DNA of 64,000 nt, taken from positions 116,613 through 180,612 of the forward strand of contig MSXR01000008.1 of assembly GCA_002083655.1 (NCBI GenBank). Direction: 5' to 3'. Below, in pieces: positions 44,244-53,184 of the stretch. The notes below the pieces were generated by a model. It searched no databases. It had not been told where the DNA came from and saw only the letters and a list, made by a program, of their open reading frames with translations. The first letter of the stretch is position 1; each line of letters opens with the position of its first letter. The DNA is from Proteobacteria bacterium ST_bin14 (GTDB taxonomy: Bacteria; Pseudomonadota; Alphaproteobacteria; Sphingomonadales; Sphingomonadaceae). A program made the translations under genes and the position numbers.

Positions 44244-46586
44244 ATGATGACCACGCGCGCTGCCCCGATCGTTCAACCTCGCGATCTGATCGCCACGCTG
44301 GACACCATTGATGCGCGGCTGCGGTGGCTGTCGTCGTGGACGATCCACAACGCCAATCACCTGCGCGACAGCCGCGATGGGCTGAAGGTTGGCGGGCACC
44401 AGGCGAGTTGCGCATCAATCTCTACCATCATGACCGCGCTGTATTTTGCAGCACTTGGCCCCAATGATCGGGTGGCGGTGAAGCCGCATGCCGCGCCCAT
44501 TCTGCATGCGATCCATTATCTGCTCGGCACGCAGACGCGCGAACAGCTGCAGGCGTTTCGCAGTTTTGGCGGCATGCAAAGCTATCCCAGCCGCACAAAG
44601 GACCAGATTCCAGTCGATTTTTCCACCGGATCAGTGGGGCTGGGCGTTGCCGTTACGGCCTTTGCATCGCTGGTGCAGGATTATCTTGTCGCGCAGGGCA
44701 AGTTGGCCGCTGAGGACACCGGACGGATGATCGCGCTGATGGGCGATGCCGAGCTGGATGAGGGCAACATCTATGAATGCCTGATTGAGGCGTACAAGCA
44801 TGACGTGCGCAACTGCTGGTGGATCGTGGATTACAACCGCCAGTCACTGGACGCGACGACGGCGGACCGGATGTTCGACCGGTTCGATGATATCTTCGAA
44901 ACATGCGGTTGGCGCGTGCTGACACTGAAGCACGGCAAGCTGCAACGCGCGGCGTTTAAACGCCCTGGCGGCCTGCACCTGGAGGAATGGATCGAACATT
45001 GCCCCAATGCCGATTTCGCCGCGCTCACCTATCAGGGCGGTGCCGCGTGGCGCGCGCGGCTGATGCGCGACATCGGCGCACGCCAGGATGTCGCTGCGCT
45101 GATTGACAGCTATGATGACGCAGCCCTTGCCCGATTGATGACCAATTTGGGCGGGCATTGCATTGAAACGATCCTCGACGCTTTCGCCCAGGCGGCGGAT
45201 GACAAGCCGACCTGCTTCATCGCCTATACCGTCAAAGGATATGGCCTGCCGTTTGCGGGGCATAAGGACAATCATGCCGGGCTGATGAACCCCGGTCAGA
45301 TCGCCAGCCTGCGCGACCAGATGGGTATTGCGGCGGGGGAGGAATGGGTGCCGTTTGCCGGGCTGGGCGATAATGCGCAGGCCAGCCTCAACGCATTCAT
45401 CGATCAGTCGCCGTTAAAGACAAAGGTCGCTGACCGGGCATTTGCAGCGGTGCCGGTTCCGGCGCGATTGCCGGTCCCCGAAGGTGACGATCAGGCAACC
45501 CAGACCGCGTTCGGCAAAATCCTGCTCGATCTCGCCAAATCGGGCCATCCATTGGCTGATCACATCGTTACCACGTCCCCCGATGTTACCGTGTCGACCA
45601 ATTTGGGGGCCTGGGTGAACCAGCGCGGGCTGTTCCGGCGCAAGGACATGGCCGATGTGTTCGCCGCGGCGCGCATTCCCTCCGCGCAAAAATGGGCGGC
45701 GCGCCCGGCGGGGCAGCATATCGAACTGGGTATTGCCGAAAACAACCTGTTCCTGATGCTGGCGGCGGCGGGGATTTCGGCCCCCTTGTTCGGCACGCGG
45801 CTGATGCCGGTTGGCACCGTTTATGATCCTTTCATCGCCCGTGGGCTCGATGCGCTCAACTACGGCTGTTACATGAACGCGCGTTTCCTGCTGGTCGCCA
45901 CCCCGTCAGGGCTGACGCTGGGGCCGGAAGGCGGCGCGCACCAGTCAATCAATTCACCGCTGATCGGCATGGGCCAGCCGGGCCTCACTTATTATGAACC
46001 AGCTTATGCCGATGAAGTGGCGCTGCTGATGGGGCATGCGTTTCGCCATATGCAGGCCGATGATGGTGGCGCGGTTTATCTGCGGCTGTCGACACGCAGC
46101 ATTGCGCAGATCGAGCGAGCAGATGATCGCTGGGAGGCAGGCGCGATCAAGGGCGGCTATTGGTTGAAGCCCCCCGCCCCCGGCGCGGAGGCGGCGATCA
46201 TCGCCACCGGCGCTATTTTGCCCGAAGCGCTGGAGGCGTGGGAGCAACTGCGCGATGACGTGCCCGGCATCGGGCTGATGGCGGTTACCTCGCCCGATCT
46301 GCTTCATCGGGGCTGGTCTGCCGCGCGGGCGGCGCGCTGGAATGGTGGCGGTGAGGCGGCACATATCGCCACGCTGCTCGACGCATTATCGCCCAGCGCC
46401 GGGTTGGTGACGATCGTCGATGGCAGCCCCGGCACGCTTTCATGGATTGGCGGGGTGCGCGGCAACCGCGTGTCGCCGCTGGGGATGGACCGGTTTGGCC
46501 AGACGGGCGATCTGCCCGATCTGTACCGCGAATACCGGCTGGACGCCGCCGCGATCATCGATGCAGCGGCCGAGCTGTTTCTTTAG
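44244..46586 (+). CDS. AceE-like thiamine-diphosphate dehydrogenase/transketolase family protein
   Basis: 780 aa from ATG 44244; the frame opens much earlier over the divergent gene's promoter. The thiamine diphosphate motif begins at GDAELDE (167-173), ends at N198 (DYNRQ) and is very close to the GDGEMDE...N motif of homodimeric pyruvate dehydrogenase E1 (AceE). KSYPSR-like FGGMQSYPSRTKDQIP and VSTNLGAWVNQRG, GIAENNLF and EGGAHQSI also match. It is about 100 residues shorter than E. coli AceE. No E2/E3 or lipoyl gene is beside it, so pyruvate or 2-oxobutyrate dehydrogenase activity is only one option; a transketolase-type reaction is another. Confidence 0.85.
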   Translation: MMTTRAAPIVQPRDLIATLDTIDARLRWLSSWTIHNANHLRDSRDGLKVGGHQASCASISTIMTALYFAALGPNDRVAVKPHAAPILHAIHYLLGTQTREQLQAFRSFGGMQSYPSRTKDQIPVDFSTGSVGLGVAVTAFASLVQDYLVAQGKLAAEDTGRMIALMGDAELDEGNIYECLIEAYKHDVRNCWWIVDYNRQSLDATTADRMFDRFDDIFETCGWRVLTLKHGKLQRAAFKRPGGLHLEEWIEHCPNADFAALTYQGGAAWRARLMRDIGARQDVAALIDSYDDAALARLMTNLGGHCIETILDAFAQAADDKPTCFIAYTVKGYGLPFAGHKDNHAGLMNPGQIASLRDQMGIAAGEEWVPFAGLGDNAQASLNAFIDQSPLKTKVADRAFAAVPVPARLPVPEGDDQATQTAFGKILLDLAKSGHPLADHIVTTSPDVTVSTNLGAWVNQRGLFRRKDMADVFAAARIPSAQKWAARPAGQHIELGIAENNLFLMLAAAGISAPLFGTRLMPVGTVYDPFIARGLDALNYGCYMNARFLLVATPSGLTLGPEGGAHQSINSPLIGMGQPGLTYYEPAYADEVALLMGHAFRHMQADDGGAVYLRLSTRSIAQIERADDRWEAGAIKGGYWLKPPAPGAEAAIIATGAILPEALEAWEQLRDDVPGIGLMAVTSPDLLHRGWSAARAARWNGGGEAAHIATLLDALSPSAGLVTIVDGSPGTLSWIGGVRGNRVSPLGMDRFGQTGDLPDLYREYRLDAAAIIDAAAELFL

Positions 46587-46743
46587 GCGTTCCGGTTTGG
46601 CAGCCCAAAGGTGGCTGGTTGGCAAAACCGCGCGCTTTGCGCTAAGCTTGCACGGGTCAATTACGACGCAGCGTAGGGGAAATCGCGATGATCAGGCAAG
46701 ATGGTCAGGCGCGAAACAACGCCAACCAGAGCCCGGCAGGCCG

Positions 46744-47970
46744 ATGGTGATGGCCCATGATCCGCCGCGCCGCAAGCGCGTTGCTTTTGTCGCCACCCAC
46801 CCGATCCAGTATTTTGCGCCAATGTATCGCCGCATCAACGATAGCGACGATATCGAGGCGGTGCCGATCTATCTCACCAAACATGGCATGCGCGATGATG
46901 TCGATCGCGGCTTTGGCAGGGCGTTCAACTGGGACGTTGATCTGCTGTCGGGCACTAACCCGATTTTCGTTCGCGGTGCCGATACCCGCAGACTCGATAC
47001 CGGCGTTACCCATATGCTGGCACCCGGCATCTGGCAGGTGATCAGCGACGGGGCGTTTGATGCCGTCGTCATCCACGGCCACGGCGTCGGGGCCAATCAT
47101 GTGGCGACGATGGCGGCAAAACGGCGCGGCATCCCGGTGTTTTCGCTGTGCGACACGCATCTGGGCCTGCCGCGAAGCGCGATCAAGAACGCCGTTCGCA
47201 AACCCGTGATGCGGGCATATTATGCGATGCTGGATGGCTTTCTGGCCATCGATTCGCCGAATCGCGCCTTTTACCGGGCGATGGGCGTGCCGGATCGCAA
47301 GCTGTTCGATTTTCCGTTTACCGTCGACAATGATCGTTTCATGTCGGCGGCGATCATGACGGATGGTGAGCGCCAGGCGTTTCGCGCCCGGCTGGGCGTT
47401 CATGATGAACGCCCGATCGTGCTTTTCGCGTCCAAATTCACCCCCGGCAAAAATCCCGCCCATTTGATTTACGCGCAGCGCATGCTGCAGGCGCGGGGCC
47501 GTGATTTTCATCTGGTGCTGGCAGGCGCTGGCGAGATGGAAACCAAACTCCGCTCGTTGGCAACCGCCAACCCGGATCTTTCCATCCATTTCCCCGGCTT
47601 TTTCAACCAGAGCGAGCTGCCCCGCCTGTTCGGTGCGTGCGACATTTTCAGCCTGCCCGCTCGGGCAGAGGCATGGGGGCTGGTGATCAATGAGGCGATG
47701 TGTGCTGGCCTGCCGATCGTCGCGTCGCAGGAAATCGGTGCGGTAACCGATCTTGTCCGGCAAGGGGTGAACGGGGCAACCCACCGCGCAGGCGACATCG
47801 ACGGCATCGCCGAAGCGCTGGAAATGCTGGTTGGCAATCCGGCGGCGATGAAATCGATGGGCCAGGCAAGCCGCGAGATGATCAGCCAATGGAGCTATGA
47901 TCGGTGCGTGGCCGGTTTGCGCGAAGCGTTGCGCGCCACTAGTCGTTCGGTGACGACCACCAAAGCCTGA
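46744..47970 (+). CDS. GT4-family glycosyltransferase
   Basis: 408 aa (ATG 46744; GTG 46747 or ATG 46750 also fit; the frame opens upstream over the previous gene). GT-B fold: the N-terminal domain begins RVAFVATHPIQYFAPMY, and the C-terminal domain has LFASKFTPGKNPAHLI, the donor-site VLAGAGEMETKL and EAWGLVINEAMCAGLPIVAS, with the acidic pair of the E-x7-E motif. The donor and acceptor are unknown. It is 157 bp after the AceE-like gene, followed by frmA, and not inside the capsule cluster. Cytosolic. Confidence 0.87.
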   Translation: MVMAHDPPRRKRVAFVATHPIQYFAPMYRRINDSDDIEAVPIYLTKHGMRDDVDRGFGRAFNWDVDLLSGTNPIFVRGADTRRLDTGVTHMLAPGIWQVISDGAFDAVVIHGHGVGANHVATMAAKRRGIPVFSLCDTHLGLPRSAIKNAVRKPVMRAYYAMLDGFLAIDSPNRAFYRAMGVPDRKLFDFPFTVDNDRFMSAAIMTDGERQAFRARLGVHDERPIVLFASKFTPGKNPAHLIYAQRMLQARGRDFHLVLAGAGEMETKLRSLATANPDLSIHFPGFFNQSELPRLFGACDIFSLPARAEAWGLVINEAMCAGLPIVASQEIGAVTDLVRQGVNGATHRAGDIDGIAEALEMLVGNPAAMKSMGQASREMISQWSYDRCVAGLREALRATSRSVTTTKA

Positions 47971-47997
47971 TGATCGCTAGTACCCAAAGGAATCGCC

Positions 47998-49107
47998 ATG
48001 AAAACCCGTGCCGCTGTCGCTTTCGAAGCAAAAAGGCCGCTCGAAATCGTCGAGCTGGATCTGGATGGGCCTCGCGCTGGTGAGGTGCTGGTGGAAATTA
48101 TGGCGACGGGCATTTGCCACACCGATGCCTATACGCTGGACGGACTGGATAGTGAGGGGCTGTTCCCCAGCGTGCTTGGCCATGAAGGCGCAGGCGTGGT
48201 GCGAGAGGTGGGCGCGGGCGTTACCAGCGTTGTACCCGGCGATCATGTAATCCCGCTCTACACGCCCGAATGCCGCCAGTGTAAATCATGCCTCAGCGGC
48301 AAGACCAATTTATGCACGGCGATCCGCGCCACCCAGGGCAAGGGCCTGATGCCCGATGGCACGAGCCGGTTCAGCCATAAGGGCCAGCCGGTTTTCCATT
48401 ATATGGGCTGTTCAACCTTTTCAAACTTCACCGTGCTTCCTGAAATTGCCGTGGCGAAAATTCGCACCGACGCGCCATTCAAGACGAGCTGTTATGTCGG
48501 CTGCGGGGTCACCACGGGTGTGGGCGCGGTGGTGAACACCGCCAAGGTCCAGGTGGGTGATACGGTGATCGTGTTCGGGCTGGGCGGCATTGGCCTGAAC
48601 GTGCTGCAGGGCGCGCGCATGGCCGGTGCGAGCATCATCATCGGCGTGGATATCAACCCGGCGCGCGAAGAATGGGGCAAGCGTTTCGGCATGACCCACT
48701 TCGTCAACCCCAATGCGGTCGACGGCGATCTGGTCGCGCACCTTGTTGCACTTACCGATGGCGGGGCGGATTATACTTTTGATTGCACCGGCAACACCAC
48801 GGTGATGCGCCAGGCGTTGGAGGCATGCCATCGCGGCTGGGGCACCAGCATCATCATCGGCGTGGCAGAAGCCGGCAAGGAAATCAGCACCCGTCCGTTC
48901 CAGCTTGTCACGGGCCGTAACTGGCGCGGCACCGCGTTCGGCGGTGCCAAGGGCCGCTCCGATGTGCCCAAGATTATCGACTGGTACATGAACGGCAAGA
49001 TCGAGATCGACCCCATGATCACCCATGTCCTGAGCCTGGAGGAGATCAACAAGGGATTTGACCTGATGCACGCCGGCGAAAGCATTCGATCGGTCGTGGT
49101 GTATTGA
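47998..49107 (+). CDS. frmA: S-(hydroxymethyl)glutathione dehydrogenase / class III alcohol dehydrogenase
   Basis: Oxidises S-hydroxymethylglutathione (formaldehyde plus glutathione) to S-formylglutathione, using NAD. 369 aa, a usual length. Catalytic-zinc Cys40 in TGICHTDAYT and His in GHEGAG; structural-zinc cysteines in CRQCKSCLSGKTNLC; NAD motif GLGGIGLNV; substrate-site GCGVTTGVGAV and WRGTAFGG. It also reduces S-nitrosoglutathione in this class. The S-formylglutathione hydrolase partner is not adjacent, nor is an FrmR regulator. Confidence 0.95.
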   Translation: MKTRAAVAFEAKRPLEIVELDLDGPRAGEVLVEIMATGICHTDAYTLDGLDSEGLFPSVLGHEGAGVVREVGAGVTSVVPGDHVIPLYTPECRQCKSCLSGKTNLCTAIRATQGKGLMPDGTSRFSHKGQPVFHYMGCSTFSNFTVLPEIAVAKIRTDAPFKTSCYVGCGVTTGVGAVVNTAKVQVGDTVIVFGLGGIGLNVLQGARMAGASIIIGVDINPAREEWGKRFGMTHFVNPNAVDGDLVAHLVALTDGGADYTFDCTGNTTVMRQALEACHRGWGTSIIIGVAEAGKEISTRPFQLVTGRNWRGTAFGGAKGRSDVPKIIDWYMNGKIEIDPMITHVLSLEEINKGFDLMHAGESIRSVVVY

Positions 49108-49154
49108 GGGGTTTGACGGGGGGCAGGGCCGTTTGATCGCACGGGCGCCCCCAC

Positions 49155-49184
49155 AAAAAACGGCGGGGGATTGCTCCCCCGCCG
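49155..49184 (-). terminator. rho-independent terminator for the minus-strand receptor remnant
   Basis: A perfect 10-bp stem CGGCGGGGGA / TCCCCCGCCG (49161-49170, 49175-49184) with loop TTGC. Read on the minus strand it is followed directly by six T (complement of 49155-49160), the classic intrinsic-terminator layout. It would stop transcripts coming from the receptor remnant before they reach frmA. On the plus strand the tail is weak (CGATTT), so only partial termination of frmA is likely. Confidence 0.8.
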
Positions 49185-49226
49185 CGATTTGGTGGTCGGC
49201 CACCGGGCACCCGCCCGGCAGGTAAC

Positions 49227-50288
49227 TTACAATTTGGTGCGGATGCCCAGGAAGAACAACCGGCCAAGACCCGATACGGGAAAAGCTGAGCTCGACAGAT
49301 AGGGCTGCGCGTCGGTCAGGTTGTTCACACCACCATAAATGGTGCTGTCCTTGAACACATCGACGTTGAACGACAGGCCGTGGATGAAATAGGTCGGTGC
49401 AAAGCCTGCATCGCCAAATTCAAGGGCAATCCGCTCGATGTTGATCGCTATAGCCGCCGCCGTGCTGTCGATATATTGCACGTTATAGCCAAAGGAAAAC
49501 GGCCCGCGCTTGATGTTCAGGTTCGCCGTGCCCTGGAATTCCGGCACGCTGAGCTCGCGGAGGGCCGGGTTGACGTTCGTTAGGTCGGTCGGATCGAAGA
49601 AGCGGTTAACCTTTTCAGTCCAGTTGCCGTTCAGCCCGATATTGACCTTATATTCGCGGGCGATGTCGAACCCATAGTTGATGCTGGCGTCGATGCCCGA
49701 TGTTTCAATCCGGCCAAAGTTGAGCTGGGTTTGCGTCAGGAAATTGAAGCCGAAGGTGGCAGGGCCAGCGGACGGGCCATTGCGAGTGAACAGGCTGCAG
49801 AACGGGTTCGGGAAGGTGGTGTTATCATAACAGGTGTTTACAATATCCTGGGCCTGTACCGCCGCAATCGCGTTTTCGATGCGGATCGAATAATAATCGG
49901 CAGACACCGTTAATCCGCGGATAAAGCGCGGCTGCACGACCGCGCCAGCCGTGAAGGTTGATGCGGTTTCCTGGATCAGATTGGGGTTGCCACCGCTGGT
50001 TCCTGAAAAACGCCCGGTCAGCGGATCGCTGTAGGTCGCAAGGAAAGCCGCTGCATTGGGGATACCAAGCGCCGTTGCCGCTGCGATGCAGTTGGCACGG
50101 CGTGCGGGCGTCGCGTCAATGCTGACCGAATCGCACGGATCAGACGGGCGGAAGGTTGCGCCCTGCGCCGGGGTGAATAATTCGGCGATGTTTGGTGCCC
50201 GGATTGCACGGGCATAGGTGCCGCGGAACCGGATATCCGGGATTGGTGCCCAAACCCCCCGGCGAACACCCTTGCGGTGTTGGCGCCC
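49227..50288 (-). pseudogene. 5'-truncated TonB-dependent receptor remnant
   Basis: Only the C-terminal ~350 residues of a receptor barrel remain. The frame is open from 50288, without any ATG, down to the stop at 49227; the longest in-frame start is GTG 49937. Typical barrel segments are present: PDIRFRGTYARAIRAPNIAE, ATFRPSDPCD and GNPNLIQETA, then strands and the C-terminal FFLGIRTKL. No plug, signal peptide or N-terminal barrel exists. At a C6 run (50255-50260) a one-base shift would extend the receptor reading frame towards the ugd stop (GANTARVFAGGVWAPIP), implying a further frameshift. The break abuts the end of ugd. Confidence 0.85.
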
Positions 50289-51590
50289 TCACCGCCCGAC
50301 AGAGCTATAGACAAAGCCTGCCCTTGCGGCTTCTTCGAGTGGATAGATGTTGCGCAGATCGACCATGACCGGGGCGGCCATGGCGGCGGCGAGGCGTTTC
50401 AGGTCGAGCGCGCGGAAGATATCCCATTCGGTGACGATGGCGATTGCATCGGCGCCGGCCGCTGCCTCATATGCGTCGCGGCAATAGGTTACCTGCGGCA
50501 TCATCGCCTGCGCTGCTTCCATCCCTTCGGGATCATAGGCGCGGATGTGGGCGCCGGCATCGATCAGGCTCTGGATGATCGCCAGGCTGGGCGCGTCGCG
50601 CATGTCATCGGTGTTGGGCTTGAAGGTTAGCCCCAATATCGCCACCGATTTGCCCCGCGCATCGCCGCCCAGCGCCGATATCACCTTGCGCCCCATTGCG
50701 CGCTTGCGGCTGTCATTCACCTGCACCACCGCTTCCACGATCCGCACCGGCGCGCCGTAATCCTCCGCCGTCTTCAACAGCGCCAGCGTATCCTTGGGAA
50801 AGCACGACCCGCCATAGCCGGGCCCGGCATGCAGAAATTTGGAGCCAATCCGGTTATCAAGCCCAATCCCGCGCGACACATCCTGCACATTGGCACCCAC
50901 CGCCTCGCACAGATCGGCGATTTCGTTGATGAAGGTGATCTTGGTCGCCAGAAACGCGTTGGCGGCATATTTGATCAGTTCAGCGGTGCGCCGCGCGGTG
51001 AACAGGATCGGGCTTTCGTTCAGGTATAGCGGGCGATAAATATCGCGCATCACCTGCATCGCGCGCGCATCCTCTGTGCCAATCACGATCCGGTCGGGGC
51101 GCTTGAAATCGCCAATCGCTGCCCCTTCGCGCAGGAATTCGGGGTTGGAGACCACCGCCACTTCAACTGTCGGCACCATTTCGCGCAGAATCGCCTCCAC
51201 CTTGTCGCCCGTGCCCACCGGCACGGTCGATTTGGTGACGATCACGGTGGGCCCCGTCAGCGCAGCCGCAATCTCCCGCGTCGCATCAAACACATAGGTC
51301 AGATCGGCATGGCCATCCCCGCGCCGCGACGGCGTGCCAACCGCAATGAAAATCGCATCGGCCCCTGCCACCGCCGATTTCAGATCGGTCGTAAAGGTCA
51401 GCCGACCCGCATTCACATTGGCCGCCACCAGCGTATCGAGCCCGGGCTCAAAAATCGGCATCCGCCCGGCCTTCAGCGCGTCAATCTTGCCCGCGTCCTT
51501 GTCAACGCACACCACATCATGACCAAAATCTGAAAAACACGCCCCCGAAACCAGGCCAACATAGCCCGAGCCGATCATCGTAATCCGCAT
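50289..51590 (-). CDS. ugd: UDP-glucose 6-dehydrogenase
   Basis: Two-step NAD-dependent oxidation of UDP-glucose to UDP-glucuronate, a capsule and exopolysaccharide precursor. 433 aa. Rossmann motif GSGYVGLVSGACFSDFGH at the N-terminus; FIAVGTPSRRGDGHADL; catalytic Cys263 in GPGYGGSCFPKDTLAL; C-terminal nucleotide-binding domain from GKSVAILGLTFKPNTDDMRDAPSL. It is intact, and its stop meets the receptor remnant directly. It supports the polysaccharide role of the cluster to the right. Confidence 0.96.
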   Translation of the reverse strand: MRITMIGSGYVGLVSGACFSDFGHDVVCVDKDAGKIDALKAGRMPIFEPGLDTLVAANVNAGRLTFTTDLKSAVAGADAIFIAVGTPSRRGDGHADLTYVFDATREIAAALTGPTVIVTKSTVPVGTGDKVEAILREMVPTVEVAVVSNPEFLREGAAIGDFKRPDRIVIGTEDARAMQVMRDIYRPLYLNESPILFTARRTAELIKYAANAFLATKITFINEIADLCEAVGANVQDVSRGIGLDNRIGSKFLHAGPGYGGSCFPKDTLALLKTAEDYGAPVRIVEAVVQVNDSRKRAMGRKVISALGGDARGKSVAILGLTFKPNTDDMRDAPSLAIIQSLIDAGAHIRAYDPEGMEAAQAMMPQVTYCRDAYEAAAGADAIAIVTEWDIFRALDLKRLAAAMAAPVMVDLRNIYPLEEAARAGFVYSSVGR

Positions 51591-51784
51591 AACCCAACAC
51601 CATCCCGATTATCGAACTGCCCGCAGACAGCCCACCAGCCAGACGACGCCCTCTAACGCAACCACGCCGGATTACCAGACTGCGCACCCCCCTATCCACA
51701 ACCCAACCGCGACGGGGGGTAACCAGAACAACCGTGTCGGAACACCAGCGAGGCTGCGGCGGCATTGGGGTGGATCAGCCGCGA

Positions 51785-52285
51785 TCAGAGTCGTCCAGCA
51801 TACAGGCTCGCGCGAGCACTACTGGTGACATCGCCGGGCATCAACCAGTTGAGATTGGCGCCGTCTGCCCCTTCGCCCAGGGCGAAGGGGCGCGAATGGT
51901 GCAAAAGCCCGGGCGTGTTCAGCCCCGGTACCGTGACGATCGTGCCCGATAACTGTGCCGGATCGATCGTGCGCACCAACTTGAGGATGACGTCGATCCC
52001 GTTGAGTTCATCGCCTTCGATGCCCGCGGTCAGCAGCAGCTGGTGGCCCGGTCTTGCGCCCTTCACTACCACCACCGGCACATACCATGCCTGGCCGATC
52101 GCGTTGTCACTGATCCGGAACCAGAAGCGATGCACCTGGCCCGGGGCGAAATCGCCCCCATCGAGACGGTCGATCATCGGGGTGCCATCGTTCCGGTCGC
52201 CAGTGCGCACGGCTTGGGCGCTGAGCGCGGATGCAGGCCTCAACCCCACCAGGAGGGAAAGCGCAGCCAAAGCAGGGGCGCGCAT
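51785..52285 (-). pseudogene. truncated, degenerate AstE/AspA-like (succinylglutamate desuccinylase family) gene
   Basis: From ATG 52285: a possible signal peptide (ALAALSLLVGLRPASA), then AWYVPVVVVKGARPGHQLLLTAG and GIEGDELNGIDV, TPGLLHHSRPF and NLNWLMPGD. These align with exported AstE/AspA-like zinc deacylases (HGDE..., DINR-W-PG). The zinc-ligand His is replaced by Glu (GIEGDE) and the D-x-N-R region reads NLNW. The ORF stops after about 166 residues, roughly half of the family length, so the rest of the domain is gone. The frame continues upstream to 52621 without coding character. Probably a dead gene. Confidence 0.5.
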
Positions 52286-52446
52286 CAAGTCGAACAACCG
52301 GACGATACCGCGGGTGTATCCACTCGAACGGCGACTGCAATCTCGCCTGATCATCAGCCGCATTTGTGGTTCGGGAAGGCTCACGTCTAGGGTGATCGCG
52401 AAACCGAGGCGCGTCTTAGGCATCGACACCGTCTGTGCCGCCAAAT

Positions 52447-53159
52447 ATGTCGCGACCTGCGAAGGATATGGTCGGCACGGCCGTATTCTTGGTGCTTGGC
52501 CCTTCACTTCCTTTTGGCTAAGCAAAGATGAAATCTTTGGGGCGGCCAGTTCATTGCTATCCACCGGAACCGTTTTGGGCACAGCGACATTTCCGATGGC
52601 CGCGCTATCAGCCTTGGCCATCCTTTCAGCGTTCTATCTGGTCGTGGTTGGGGAGGCCAATCTCGTCGTCCTGGGGATCTTCGTGACGAGCCTTGTATTC
52701 GTTATGACCAGCCTGCTGCCCGGCGACGATGGTTTCCTGGCCGATCGCGCACGGCGAGCAGCCGATGGGGGCCGGCGGTTGCAGGGGTACATTCTCGCCG
52801 GCCTCAGCAGCGGGATCGTCCCCGCCGTTGTTGTTCTTGTGAACTTCCAGGTACTCAACTGCTTCATCGATCATCAGTCCGCCAATCCGGTGCTCGGATG
52901 GTGCGTTGCCTACGGTGTGGCGACGGGGGCATGGACGTTACGGGCGCAAATCGCTGACCGGCGGACCCGTACTTTAAGCAGCATTCAGGCCTATGCCGCG
53001 CATTTCAGCTTTGCGATACTCTCCATCAGCGTGCTGCTTTTCGGCACCAGCTCCTTGTTCGGGCTAACCATGGCAATCATCCCGCAGATGTTGCCTTTTA
53101 CGGTAGGACTATTCCTCGCCTTGGCCGATCGCAATGCGCTGCGCGACGTCCAGATCTGA
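52447..53159 (+). pseudogene. membrane protein gene with apparent one-base frameshift
   Basis: The downstream frame encodes a hydrophobic protein with about six helices (MAALSALAILSAFYLVVVG, ANLVVLGIFVTSLVFVMTSL, YILAGLSSGIVPAVVVLV, VLGWCVAYGVATGAWTL, FSFAILSISVLLFG, MAIIPQMLPFTVGLFLAL), but its first ATG (52596) lies inside the first helix pair. In the neighbouring frame, ATG 52447 gives MSRPAKDMVGTAVFLVLGPS then LPFG and a stop at 52519-52521. One extra base at CTTTTGGC (52511-52518) joins the two as PFG-LSKDEIFGAAS, about 237 aa. The product would be a polytopic membrane protein; the family is not recognised. It could be a real mutation or a sequencing error. It ends 25 bp before the KpsC-like gene. 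Confidence 0.6.
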
Positions 53160-53184
53160 TGATGGGTTGTAACCAGGCAAACCG

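Noticed and set aside
51765..52446. 5' extension of the plus-strand frame before the membrane protein
   Set aside because: It reads antisense through the AstE/AspA-like remnant and is Arg/Ser/Pro-rich; only the part from about 52518 onward has membrane-protein character in that frame.
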